This document shows, piece by piece, positions 42,770 to 52,014 of a DNA stretch of 64,000 bases; positions within the stretch are counted from its first letter, which is position 1; each line of letters starts with the position of its first letter. The notes beneath the pieces are model-generated. The model made no database searches. It saw only the letters and a program-made list of their open reading frames with translations, and was not told the origin of the DNA. A program made the position numbers and the translations under genes. This DNA comes from Verrucomicrobiales bacterium (lineage in GTDB: Bacteria > Verrucomicrobiota > Verrucomicrobiia > Verrucomicrobiales > DEV007): the NCBI GenBank assembly GCA_029213005.1, contig JARGPI010000002.1:123-64122 (forward strand), in the 5' to 3' direction.

Positions 42770-45748
42770 CTAGTGTTCTTTAGTGGGAGCTTCGGTTGTC
42801 CGGAGGTAGCTTATCAAATCCCGGACATCTTCCCGCTTGAGGGTATCGAGAAGGCCGGGAGGCATCAGGGAAACATTGGCGACACTGCGGGAGGCGATCT
42901 CGCTCTTGTCGACCCTTTGGATTTGCCCGACCTGACGGAAGGTCAGGATCTGATCCGACTCCTCCACTATGTTACCGGTCAGAATTCGGCCATCGTTCAA
43001 GGTTAGTGTGACCAGTTTATAATCATCGCTAACGTCTTCTCCCGGGAACAACACATTGATCAGAAAGTAGTCCAGATTGGCCCGGTTAGAGCCGGTCAGG
43101 TCGGGCCCGAGAACTCCGCCTTCGCCATACATCTTGTGGCAGGTGCCGCAGACGCGCTGGAATACATGACGTCCCTCAATGGGGTTCGCTGTTGCGAGGG
43201 CCGATTCGGGGAGGCGCTTTTTCCATAGGGAGATCAGCTTCTCCTTTTGTTTGGTTTCGCCGGGATTTAGTCCCCATTTTTTCGCAAACGTGGCGCCCTG
43301 TTTCGAAACTCCCGAAATCTGCCGGGCGAGGTAGGCCGGGATTTGATCTTTGCTGATTTGACCGTCGAGAAATGATGTGACTAACGAATCCGCAAAATCC
43401 GGCCGTGAGGCGAGAGTCTCAAGGATCGCGGTTTTTGATTCGTCGGAAATAGAGGCGGTATTGAATAGTTGGATCAAATCAGCGGCGGAAACCTGTTTTG
43501 GATATACGGAAACGGCGCGAATCGCTTCGGTCCCGATCTCGGGATCGGTAAGTAGAGATTTCAGGTGTTCGGCCAGTGGTTCGGACCTCGAAGCGACCAG
43601 TAGGCGTATCATCTCGATCCGGGTAGCTGGAGTGGATTCAGGATTGATTACGATGGAGACCATCTCTTTTTCCGCAGCCCGGTCTCCGAAGCGCTGCGCC
43701 AGTTGAAATGCCATTTTCTGAATGTGATCACTTTCGTGAGATTTTAGTTTCGGGAATAATTCCGACCACGAATTGGGCATCTCTACTTTTCCGGGAAGTT
43801 CCGACAGAATTCCTTCGAGGATAGGTTCGATCGCGGTGCTCCCGGTGTTTTGCGTTAGCTCGTTGAGGAGCGTATCGAGTTCGTTTGCCGAAACGATTCT
43901 CCTGGCGATCGATTCGCTGAGGAAAGGGTCACCCGCTTCCAGAGCAATTTCGGCGGCTCTGCCGGGATCCTTTTTCACCAGTGGCTCGAAGCTATACCAG
44001 CGCATCAAACTGAGGTTGCGATCGGTAGGCGAAATCTCGATCCCGGTGAGTCGCTCTGCGGCTTCCCGACGGGATTCCAGAGGGATTCGCTGCATCACTC
44101 CGGCGATCCAAAGTTGCACGAGCGGCGATGGCTCATTCGGTATGATTTCAGACAGCCATTTTGAAAGTTCCGGGGTGGGTGACTCTCCCTGACTGAAGGC
44201 AAGACCGATAAGTTGAGCGCGAATGGTATCCCGCTCAGCGGCGGAGTTGGCTAGATATAGCGAATCAATCCAGGCAGAATCCTCCGCAAATGCATTCAGG
44301 GCCTGAATAGCAGAAATGGAGTATCTAATCGCCCCGGATTTAGCGACCTCCATCAGTTTCGTTTTCTGGGTGTCGGTGATCGATTGTCCGTTCCACGATC
44401 TTTCATAGAGGTTTCGCAAGGCCTGTCGTCTCCACCACACGTTTTCGTGAGTGAGAAGTTCGATGAGTTGTTCGGTAGACATTTGACCGATATCAAAAAC
44501 CCTCGGCGCCGGGTTTTCTCCATAGTTGACTCGATAGATTCTTCCGCTGGTCCGGTGGATTCCGTCGCGATCGTGGCATTCGCCAAAATCGGTCCATTCC
44601 GCGAACATCATTTCCCCGTAGGGCCCTTGTTTCAGATCGGTAGCCCGGAACCAATCGCTGCCGCCTTTGAGGAAATCGTCGCCATGGCTCGCAACGTATC
44701 CGGAGTTGCGCCGGTCGAGGTGTTCCATATTGATCCGCTGACCCAGCACATTACTGAAAAAGGCTCGTCCTTGATACTCGGCCGGCCAGCGGTCACTTTG
44801 ATAGATCATCAGTCCGCAATGTGAATGGCCGCCGCCTTCTTCATCGTGGAGGCCCTCTTTGGTACGTTCGGTCTGCCCGCCCTTCCAGTGACGGTGGTCG
44901 GAGGTAGGTTCCATCAGGCTGTAGGAATAAGGATGATTCGCGGCGCTGCGACCTTCCCAGGTAGCAAAGCGTGCTCCGGGAACGAGGTGCCAGAAATGGT
45001 CGATCACACTGGTTGTGATAAAAGCTTGTCCTTCCCCGTTCCAATCGAGCCCCCAGGGATTGATCGTTCCTTCGGCGTAGACTTCGAAGATTTCTTTAGT
45101 GGGGTGATATCGCCAAATCGAGCAGCTCACGACTTTTCGGTTCTCTTTGCTATCCCCGGGTTTGCCTACTTTAGAGGGGTGCTTGATGCCGTGTCGGCCA
45201 TAGAGCCAGCCATCGGGACCCCAGGTTAAACCATTGAAAAAATTGTGTTCGGCTTTGGTGGTCCATCCGTCCAGCACGACGCGTGGCCCGGCGTCGGGAA
45301 TGTCGTCGCGATTCTTGTCCGGTATAAAAAGTAGATTGGGTGCATCGCAAACCCAAACGCCTCCGGCCCCGATCTGAAAGCCGCTTACATGATTTCCTTT
45401 ATCCCAGAAAACAGATCGCTTATCGAATTGACCGTCGTTATTGGTATCTTCAAAAATCAGAATGCGATCCCGGCCATTTCGTTTCCACTCAATATAGGAA
45501 TAACTCTCGGCGACCCAAAGTCGGCCCCGGTCGTCGTAGTTGATGGCTATGGGTTGCGCGACATTCGGTTCCCCGGCAAAAAGGGTCACATTGAATCCCG
45601 GGGGGACAGTGATCTTCTCAAGAGACTCCTGAGGCGTTGGCGGTTCGGTTTCCCCCTGCTGGGTGTTGACGATACCTTCGGGTAGCTGGCCGAAAACACT
45701 GGAGAGACAGAAAAGTAAGATTGCCGGGATACGGAGGTGCTTTGCCAT
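42770..45748 (-). CDS. PVC-type membrane-bound dehydrogenase propeller with heme-binding c domain
   Basis: A 992-residue exported protein, signal peptide 1-20. Residues 40-400 form the propeller known from the TIGR02604 family (VPPGFNVTLFAGEPNVAQPI, GLTWGPDGWLYGRHG). Residues about 430-800 are HEAT-like helices (WWRRQALRNLYER). The C-terminal 150 residues match the TIGR02603-type heme domain with CGTCH at 867-871 and GVLGPDLTGSNR after it. This architecture is almost confined to Planctomycetes and Verrucomicrobia. It sits 10 bp after the PQQ-like gene in the sulfatase operon. The likely role is a periplasmic or surface redox protein acting with the sulfatases; reaction unknown. The last codons resemble the 31802 repeat. 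Confidence 0.92.
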   Translation of the reverse strand: MAKHLRIPAILLFCLSSVFGQLPEGIVNTQQGETEPPTPQESLEKITVPPGFNVTLFAGEPNVAQPIAINYDDRGRLWVAESYSYIEWKRNGRDRILIFEDTNNDGQFDKRSVFWDKGNHVSGFQIGAGGVWVCDAPNLLFIPDKNRDDIPDAGPRVVLDGWTTKAEHNFFNGLTWGPDGWLYGRHGIKHPSKVGKPGDSKENRKVVSCSIWRYHPTKEIFEVYAEGTINPWGLDWNGEGQAFITTSVIDHFWHLVPGARFATWEGRSAANHPYSYSLMEPTSDHRHWKGGQTERTKEGLHDEEGGGHSHCGLMIYQSDRWPAEYQGRAFFSNVLGQRINMEHLDRRNSGYVASHGDDFLKGGSDWFRATDLKQGPYGEMMFAEWTDFGECHDRDGIHRTSGRIYRVNYGENPAPRVFDIGQMSTEQLIELLTHENVWWRRQALRNLYERSWNGQSITDTQKTKLMEVAKSGAIRYSISAIQALNAFAEDSAWIDSLYLANSAAERDTIRAQLIGLAFSQGESPTPELSKWLSEIIPNEPSPLVQLWIAGVMQRIPLESRREAAERLTGIEISPTDRNLSLMRWYSFEPLVKKDPGRAAEIALEAGDPFLSESIARRIVSANELDTLLNELTQNTGSTAIEPILEGILSELPGKVEMPNSWSELFPKLKSHESDHIQKMAFQLAQRFGDRAAEKEMVSIVINPESTPATRIEMIRLLVASRSEPLAEHLKSLLTDPEIGTEAIRAVSVYPKQVSAADLIQLFNTASISDESKTAILETLASRPDFADSLVTSFLDGQISKDQIPAYLARQISGVSKQGATFAKKWGLNPGETKQKEKLISLWKKRLPESALATANPIEGRHVFQRVCGTCHKMYGEGGVLGPDLTGSNRANLDYFLINVLFPGEDVSDDYKLVTLTLNDGRILTGNIVEESDQILTFRQVGQIQRVDKSEIASRSVANVSLMPPGLLDTLKREDVRDLISYLRTTEAPTKEH

Positions 45749-45758
45749 TTTTCCGGAA

Positions 45759-47021
45759 TTACTGGCTGTCGACTCGATAGAGATGAGTTTTGGTCCGCAG
45801 TATCAAAGAATCATGATAAGCGGCAGGGGAGGCCATAAAACCGGCGTCGAGATGGTTTTCGCTCACTTTTTGATAGGTATCGGCTGCTTTGGCGACGGTG
45901 CAGAGTCCTTCTTCGTCGAAGAAGTAGATATGATCACCGGCGGCGAGTAAAGAAGCGGAGTAGTCACCGCCGATTCGTTCGCTCCATTTGATCTCTCCCG
46001 TTTTTGGGTCGACGCAACTACCGACGCCGTCATTGGCGAAAAACATCAGGCCGTTGGAAAGCACAGGGGACGACCGCTTCGGGGTCCGCTTGAGAGCTTT
46101 CCATTCCACGTGGCTTTCGGTAATGTCACCCCTGGCTTCGGGGTCTAGTCGGATCGCCCAAACCTCCGCTTTTCCGAGGCCGGTATTGATATACAAAAGG
46201 TTTTCTTCGGGGCTGTAGATAGTGCGGGAAGAAGGGGAGTGGGTTTTGTAGGTGACCTGCCAGAGTTCCTCGCCGGTATCGGGGTCGTAGGCCCAGCAAG
46301 CTTTTGCTGCGTTGCTGACCATGATCGATTTGCCGCCGGTCGTAACAATAAAAGGAGTGCTGTAGCCTTTTCGCATATCGCCGGAGTTGGCCGGAATCCC
46401 GTTTTTCTCATCGGCAAAATCGGTGGAGCGATCCGTTCGCCAGACGGTTTTGCCGGTCTTTCTGTCGAGCGCGATGAGGAACTGTTGATCGGCCCCGTCA
46501 AAGGTAAGGATCACTTTGTCTTTCCAGATGATCGGTGAGGAGCCGGGCCCGCGCCAGTGGCTGCACTGGATATCACGGCGCTGCCAGACGGTTTCGTGGG
46601 ACCCGGTATCGATACAGAAAGTGCCATAACTGCCGAAGCTCACGTAGATATACCCATCGCCAATCACCGGGGTGCAGGTCGCATAGGTATTCATTTTGTT
46701 CCCGAGAGGCTCGGGATTGTCGCAGGTGATCAGAATTTTATTGAAAAGGAGGTCACCGTTCTTGTAGTTAAAACAGAGCAGTGACATTTTGGTGCCATCC
46801 ACGGTAGCGGTGGTGACCCATACTTTATCGTTTTTCACGACCGGAGTGGACCAACCCAGACCTTCGATCGCCTTTTTCCAGGTGATGTTTTTATCCTCAC
46901 TCCATTCTGTGGGGAGGTTCCCGGTAGCGGTGCCGTCATGGTTGGGGCCGCGAAATTCCGGCCAGTCCGCCAGTGCCGATCCGCTGAAAATGAGTAGTGC
47001 TGTCAGTAGTAGCAATTTCAT
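45759..47021 (-). CDS. PQQ-binding-like beta-propeller protein, exported
   Basis: A 420-residue protein with a signal peptide (1-18, MKLLLLTALLIFSGSALA) followed by WPEFRGPNHDGTA, the usual opening of PVC outer-membrane-assembly-lipoprotein-like propellers. Repeats of the PQQ blade type recur: DTGSHETVWQRR, DRKTGKTVWRTD, DPDTGEELWQVT and DPKTGEIKWSE. No Cys pair or metal site typical of true quinoprotein dehydrogenases is evident, so cofactor binding is uncertain. Second gene of the sulfatase operon, 15 bp after the DUF1080-sulfatase gene. Possible roles are sugar oxidation or protein-protein scaffolding. Confidence 0.88.
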   Translation of the reverse strand: MKLLLLTALLIFSGSALADWPEFRGPNHDGTATGNLPTEWSEDKNITWKKAIEGLGWSTPVVKNDKVWVTTATVDGTKMSLLCFNYKNGDLLFNKILITCDNPEPLGNKMNTYATCTPVIGDGYIYVSFGSYGTFCIDTGSHETVWQRRDIQCSHWRGPGSSPIIWKDKVILTFDGADQQFLIALDRKTGKTVWRTDRSTDFADEKNGIPANSGDMRKGYSTPFIVTTGGKSIMVSNAAKACWAYDPDTGEELWQVTYKTHSPSSRTIYSPEENLLYINTGLGKAEVWAIRLDPEARGDITESHVEWKALKRTPKRSSPVLSNGLMFFANDGVGSCVDPKTGEIKWSERIGGDYSASLLAAGDHIYFFDEEGLCTVAKAADTYQKVSENHLDAGFMASPAAYHDSLILRTKTHLYRVDSQ

Positions 47022-47036
47022 GGTGAATAGAGGTCG

Positions 47037-49589
47037 TTACGGAGTTTTCTTTTTCGGATCTGCTGAGAAGCTACCTGCGCCCGGGGTGAAATCCCAGGGT
47101 TCGGTTTCCGATCCCATTTTGTCGAGAAAGGCTCCGGCGGAAAAAGCGATGAAGAAACTCTGGTCTCCTTTCTGGTGTCGATGTTTGGCGTAGAGTGCCT
47201 CCATGTGGGGAAGAATGGATTTGGCTTTCGGACCGAGTAATTCGATAGCCCGGCAGGCGCGGAGTCCACTCCACCAATCTTCGTGATCAGTTTCGGCAAC
47301 CAGCTTGGTGAGGGCGAGGTCGCGGTGCTTTTTTGAATCGTTGGCGAGCCAGGATGCGGTTTCGATGCGGACATCGGCTGATATATCATCGAGGTGGTCG
47401 AGCACGGTCTGATGGAGCGATGTGTCTTCCGCAAAGTCGACCCGCATTCCGATAATCGCCCAGTAGCGATCTTCGGGCTTTGAGCTGGCCAGGTTCGAGA
47501 GGAGAGCCTTTTTGTCTTTCTTTCCGATAGCGTCGGCATTTTCCCAGGCGGATTTCAGGTCAGGGGAGTGGTGGCTCTCGGCAGCGGTAACGATATCCCG
47601 GATTGGTTTGCCTTCCTCACTCACGATCGTTCTCATCACGGACTCGGGGAGCACGCCGACGTCTTTCACAGCAAGGCGGGTTTCCTGAAACGATTTCCGC
47701 AGAGTATCGAGTGCAGATTGCTGTTCACCGGACAACTCACTTTCGAGAAGGTTCCGGAGATTGTCCGGGTCGGCAATGCAATCGTAGAATTCTTCGACTG
47801 GTTTGGTGGGGCCGGCGTAGGCAAGTTGTTCTTTCGTTAGGCCGGACAGATCCTGCTTGGTGATGCTTTGGCGGATTTCACCCAGATCGGAAAACACACT
47901 CGGCTGATTGTAGGACAAGTGAGGCATATAGTTTCGGATGTAGAGATATTGTTTGTCGCGAACCGAGCGTGCCATTTCGTATACTTCATCGACCCGGTCG
48001 CGGGTTCCATAAATGTGGTTTCTTTCTTCAGCGGAATCGGGTCCGAGAAAGGGAAGTCCCTGCATGTATTCCGGTATGGCTTGTCCGGTTAGATTCAGCA
48101 CCGTGGCCGGGAAGTCGACAAAACTCACGAGACGGTCGATCCGGCTGCCGGGTGCTGCCGGTGCGAGGTGCTGGAATTTTTCGGGGAAGCGAACCATGAG
48201 AGGAACCTTCATTCCGGAATCGAGAAGTAACCGCTTGTGGCGCGGCATGCCGGAACCGTGGTCGGAGTAGAAAAAGACGATCGTGTCATCAGCGAGGCCG
48301 TCGGACTCCAGTTCGTCGAGGATTCGTTTTACATTTTTATCCATCACCGCTACGCAATCGTAGAACCGTGCCATGGTGCGACGGACCTCTTCGGTATCGG
48401 GGTAGTAGGCCGGGATTAAAGTTTTGTCAGGGTCGCTGATTTCATCAGCAGACAGTCGGGACTGAATGTGTTCCCGGAAAACTGGATGAGGCCAAACCAT
48501 GGTTCGTGACTGATGGGTTGTCATGTCGTTGAAGACGGCGAAGAATGGCTCGCCTTCCTTGCGGGAGCGCCAGTGAGCTGTGGCGCTGGAGTCCACCCAG
48601 GATTCAGCGATCAGGCGGTCGTTTTCAGCACAGTTGTAGTCGGTTTTTACATTGTTGGTGGTGTGGTAACCTGCGTCCCGGAGGTAGGAGGGGAATCCTT
48701 TCACCGCCGCAGGGATATGGTTTGAACTACGCATTTGGTTCGTGCCCATGCTGGCATTGTATAGTCCGGTGATTAAGGTGGATCGCGAAGGCGAACACAC
48801 CGGCGATGCGGCAAATGCGTTCGTATAGAGAACGCTTTCTTTAGCAAACTGATCGAGGGTGGGGGTCTTGGCGAACGAGTCGCCGTAGCACCCCAGGGTG
48901 GGGCTCATGTCCTCTACAGTGATCCAGAGAATATTAGGCTTCGCGGTACTGACGTTGGTCAGTTCACGGGCTCGAATGTTCCGAAATTTCACCACGCCGC
49001 CTTTTCCGTGATGTTGAATGGCGAAGAATCCCGCGAGCGATTTCGAGTTGGCGACTTGAGCGATGAGTTTACCGTTAACGTAAGTGGTGATTTCCGGCCC
49101 GGCACAAACCACGCGGTAGTGGTTCCACTCGCCCTCCTTAACGACATTTTTGATCGCTTTTTGGTAGGCTTCCTCTTCATCTTTCTGTGGATAGAGCCAT
49201 CCTCCGAGCCCGATTCCGAAAACCCCGCCGCTTTTTCCGGGAACTTTCCCATCGATCTCGACCTGATATCCTTTCGGCTTTCCGGTATCGCCCGTGCAGC
49301 GAAAGGCAAAGCCGGAATTGAAGCCCGAAGTGGTGGCATCGTCGGGTGTCAGCACTTCGATTTCGGCCTCAAAATCCGCCATCTTTAAGTCGGTGGTAAC
49401 CCAGCAATTTTTCTCCGAATCGAGATGGATTTCGCCATTTTTCACCTCGAACACCGTCGTTTCAGAGCGGGGCGTCCAACCGTCGGTGGTTTTTCCATCG
49501 AACAAATTTATCCAATCACCCGCGTTCAGAACAGCCGGGAGCAGAATAAAAGCGGCAAACACGCAGCGTTTGAATCCCATAAAAATCAT
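47037..49589 (-). CDS. DUF1080 (3-keto-glycoside hydrolase-like) domain fused to a sulfatase
   Basis: A bifunctional-looking exported protein of 850 residues from the ATG at 49589; an ATG at 49580 that opens directly on the signal peptide and a TTG at 49607 are alternatives. After the signal come DUF1080 (about 25-210: FDGKTTDGW, SGFNSGFAFRC, GEWNHYRVV) and a sulfatase (about 220-560) opening with KPNILWITVEDMS and carrying the formylglycine motif CSPSRST. The tail (about 620-850) has HEAT-like helices. DUF1080 proteins cleave 3-keto-glycosides and are greatly expanded in PVC bacteria, so the fusion links desulfation with glycan cleavage. It is the first gene of the operon; its promoter must lie in 49590-49800. 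Confidence 0.9.
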   Translation of the reverse strand: MIFMGFKRCVFAAFILLPAVLNAGDWINLFDGKTTDGWTPRSETTVFEVKNGEIHLDSEKNCWVTTDLKMADFEAEIEVLTPDDATTSGFNSGFAFRCTGDTGKPKGYQVEIDGKVPGKSGGVFGIGLGGWLYPQKDEEEAYQKAIKNVVKEGEWNHYRVVCAGPEITTYVNGKLIAQVANSKSLAGFFAIQHHGKGGVVKFRNIRARELTNVSTAKPNILWITVEDMSPTLGCYGDSFAKTPTLDQFAKESVLYTNAFAASPVCSPSRSTLITGLYNASMGTNQMRSSNHIPAAVKGFPSYLRDAGYHTTNNVKTDYNCAENDRLIAESWVDSSATAHWRSRKEGEPFFAVFNDMTTHQSRTMVWPHPVFREHIQSRLSADEISDPDKTLIPAYYPDTEEVRRTMARFYDCVAVMDKNVKRILDELESDGLADDTIVFFYSDHGSGMPRHKRLLLDSGMKVPLMVRFPEKFQHLAPAAPGSRIDRLVSFVDFPATVLNLTGQAIPEYMQGLPFLGPDSAEERNHIYGTRDRVDEVYEMARSVRDKQYLYIRNYMPHLSYNQPSVFSDLGEIRQSITKQDLSGLTKEQLAYAGPTKPVEEFYDCIADPDNLRNLLESELSGEQQSALDTLRKSFQETRLAVKDVGVLPESVMRTIVSEEGKPIRDIVTAAESHHSPDLKSAWENADAIGKKDKKALLSNLASSKPEDRYWAIIGMRVDFAEDTSLHQTVLDHLDDISADVRIETASWLANDSKKHRDLALTKLVAETDHEDWWSGLRACRAIELLGPKAKSILPHMEALYAKHRHQKGDQSFFIAFSAGAFLDKMGSETEPWDFTPGAGSFSADPKKKTP

Positions 49590-49652
49590 GGGCCCAGTGT
49601 TGCGCAAAGTCCTGTCGAATGAAAGTGCGTTAGTGCGCCGATTCAGGTGAAT

Positions 49653-50093
49653 TCAGTGTTTTTCGCTGGCCTCGAAACGGGTCTTCATCTCATCGTAATC
49701 GAATCTGACCAACTCGTTGGATTTTCCTTTCTTCAAATCCTGCAACTTTCACTGTAGTTGGGCCATCCGAGGGCTTTTCGATTGGGTTTCGAGAAAACGG
49801 CACTCAGCTTCAGATTCGTTGTGCAAATACTCCCACAGTTCTAAATCCCGATCCCTCAGGAGCGTTTCGGGCGGGCCGGGGAGCGAATTTTTGTCATAGT
49901 AAAAAATGACTGGAGTTTTTCTGATTCCCAGAAGTCGCAATTGACCAAGCACGATCTTGCCATCTCGAAAAAAAATAGCATTTCGTTGCGATTTTTCGAT
50001 AGAGAAATTGTATGTTTTCGCAGTGGACAGCGAACTTAGCTCAACATTAGTGGCGCCTGAGGCACTAACCCGAATCAGCCAACTTTTTGAGCC
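49653..50093 (-). pseudogene. interrupted gene remnant without a start codon
   Basis: Read on the minus strand, the frame is open from 50093 to 49752, shows protein-like content (for example LGIRKTPVIFYYDKNS and LRDRDLELWEYLHNESEAE), meets TGA at 49749-49751, and then continues for 31 plausible codons (QDLKKGKSNELVRFDYDEMK) to a stop at 49653. No ATG occurs near the upstream end and a further stop lies just above it. This looks like a degraded gene with a lost 5' end and one nonsense mutation. I do not recognise the family. The alternative is non-coding DNA that happens to be open. Confidence 0.4.
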
Positions 50094-50183
50094 TCATTCG
50101 CGGTCATTTTATCTAATGGTAACTATCGGAGAAAAAAGACATATTTTGAAAAATATTCTGGAAATGACCGTATCAATCTTCCG

Positions 50184-51713
50184 ATGACGAATTCTGAGGA
50201 GACTGAAACCAAAAACCCGATTTTAGTGATAAGCAGGTTTAACTCCATTTTGCCGATCCTATTTGTGAGCATCGTCACAGGGTTGGGCGTAGGGACCATC
50301 GATCTATTCGCGCAAAGTTCTGATCAGGCTCCCGTCGGCAAGCGGGAAGTTGTCAGTCGAATCGTCGACCGGAACGGAGCTGAAATTGAGCGAAGCCTGA
50401 CCGGCAGGTTCGGTTACATCTATGAGCAGGTGCGGAGGGAAGCTACCGAGATCATCGGAATTGAGGAATTTGATTCAGGTGGATTTCTAATTGAGACAAC
50501 CATCGATAGCGATCTGCAAACGGTAGCCACCGACGCGATGTTAGATCAGGTAGCCGCTGTCGAAAAACACCCTGCATTCACCGGGCAAACTTTGGTGGAG
50601 TATCAAGAAATTAAGGAGAAACACAGGGGGAGTTCTTCAATTGCCCGTCTCCCTGCTCCTAAATATCTGCAAACCGCCATGATCCTGATCGATAATGAAA
50701 CCGGAGCCGTTCTCGCAAAAGTTGGCGGGAGGGATTTTCAGGACACTATGTTTGATCGATCTGAAATGGGCAGATTCACTGAAGGCACGATATTTACGCC
50801 GTTCGTTTATGCCGCAGCGTTTGAGAATGGCTTCTTCCCCGGGACGATTCTTTCCGATACGCCAATGAGTGGTAAGAAAGTCATGCTCGGTAGTCTTTCG
50901 GGTAATCTCGGGGAGTGGGGGGCGGAAGACGTGAATCACCGCTATGAAAAGACGGTGACCGCCCGGGAGGCTCTGGCAAAGGGAAAGAATGCGGCCACGA
51001 TCCGGATCGGGGAAAAGGCGGGCCTGCAGAATATTGTCGCTTTGGCCGAAACGGCTGGACTCACCTTCTTTGGCGATTTAAAAAAATTCAACGCTACGAT
51101 GCTCGGTCGCAACTCATCTTCACTTAGCGAAATAGCGAAAGCGTACTCAATCTTTCCCAGACAGGGTGCTACTCTGAAATCCACACCTATCATTTCCCGA
51201 ATCCGGGATGCCAAAGGAAACACAGTGTATAAAAATCCCGCCGTCGAGTCTGCGGAAAAAGCGGTTGATCAATACACCGCTTTTCAAATTAACAGTTTGC
51301 TGGTAGACAGTTTCAAAACTGGTACGGCAAAGAAGGCTCGTGAAATTTACGGGCTTGGGGACTATCCGGTAGCCGGGAAAACTGGAACCACCAGTGGTTT
51401 CACTGATAACTGGTTTGCGGGGTACACTTCCAGAGTTACCTGCGTCGCCTGGATCGGGTTCGATCAGCAAAGGGAAATCTATAGTAATGCTTTAAGTTCC
51501 GAAACCGTCCTGCCCGCCTGGGTGAAGATCATGAATGCAGCCGCTAAAATCACCAATCCGCAACCTTTTCAACCACCGTCGGACGCTGTTAAAGTGGAGA
51601 TATGTACGGATTCGGGAGAGTTGGCTTGCGAAAAATGTCAGGAAACTTCGGTGGAGTTTCTTCGCCCAGGTTCGTCTCTGAAAGCCTGTCATATCCATGA
51701 TCCTGGTTTGTGA
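50184..51713 (+). CDS. transpeptidase-like penicillin-binding protein with degenerate active site
   Basis: A 509-residue protein with one membrane anchor (about 20-40) and no GT51 glycosyltransferase domain. Residues about 160-450 match the transpeptidase half of class A PBPs (ILIDNETGAVLAKVGGRDF; TPFVYAAAFENG). The catalytic SxxK motif, normally in PGSTFKPF, reads TIFT at 202-205 (EGTIFTPF), so both the nucleophile Ser and the Lys are replaced. The SxN motif reads GKN at 267-269. KTGT at 399-402 is kept. It should therefore not acylate peptides and more likely acts as a scaffold or regulator of wall synthesis. The Cys-rich C-terminal tail has two CxxC-like pairs. The start is the ATG at 50184. 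Confidence 0.85.
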   Translation: MTNSEETETKNPILVISRFNSILPILFVSIVTGLGVGTIDLFAQSSDQAPVGKREVVSRIVDRNGAEIERSLTGRFGYIYEQVRREATEIIGIEEFDSGGFLIETTIDSDLQTVATDAMLDQVAAVEKHPAFTGQTLVEYQEIKEKHRGSSSIARLPAPKYLQTAMILIDNETGAVLAKVGGRDFQDTMFDRSEMGRFTEGTIFTPFVYAAAFENGFFPGTILSDTPMSGKKVMLGSLSGNLGEWGAEDVNHRYEKTVTAREALAKGKNAATIRIGEKAGLQNIVALAETAGLTFFGDLKKFNATMLGRNSSSLSEIAKAYSIFPRQGATLKSTPIISRIRDAKGNTVYKNPAVESAEKAVDQYTAFQINSLLVDSFKTGTAKKAREIYGLGDYPVAGKTGTTSGFTDNWFAGYTSRVTCVAWIGFDQQREIYSNALSSETVLPAWVKIMNAAAKITNPQPFQPPSDAVKVEICTDSGELACEKCQETSVEFLRPGSSLKACHIHDPGL

Positions 51714-52014
51714 AGATTCCGTTGGAAAGTGGTGATCACAGATAAGAGCGAATGGATGAGGTCTTTTGATGGTCACAGATGATTGTGTAGTGGTTCCCTT
51801 TTTCGTGTGGCTTCGGGACCGCTTTACTTTCGGCTTTTGGGAGACGGTCGTTATAGAAATATGGAGGGCAATGTTAGAGCGATCGGGTAGGTAATTTTTA
51901 ACGCGAATGTAAAAGAATGAACGCGAAAGGCGCGAATGCTTTTGAGGGCCGGATAGAACGTTGATTCCGGTTGGTGTAGTGGGTGGTTCCGGGCGTTGGG
52001 TCTAACCTCGATGG
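51714..52014. other. convergent intergenic region, no gene seen
   Basis: About 300 bp between the ends of two convergent genes. It contains short imperfect repeats, gtgatcacagat near 51731 and ggtcacagatgat near 51772, and the pair aacgcgaatg / aacgcgaaag around 51900-51930. No open frame with coding character and no strong terminator stem was found. Confidence 0.5.

Noticed and set aside
46101..46116. parS-like attccacgtggctt in the PQQ-like gene
   Set aside because: Only the inner 10 bases match; the outer G/C pairs needed for ParB contact are missing.
49749..49751. Selenocysteine codon (TGA) in the remnant
   Set aside because: No SECIS-like hairpin seen right after it, and the frame lacks a start codon, so decay is the simpler reading.
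49957..50187. Plus-strand 76-codon frame before the transpeptidase-like gene
   Set aside because: TTG start with no ribosome binding site, overlaps the next gene, and faces the more protein-like minus-strand remnant.
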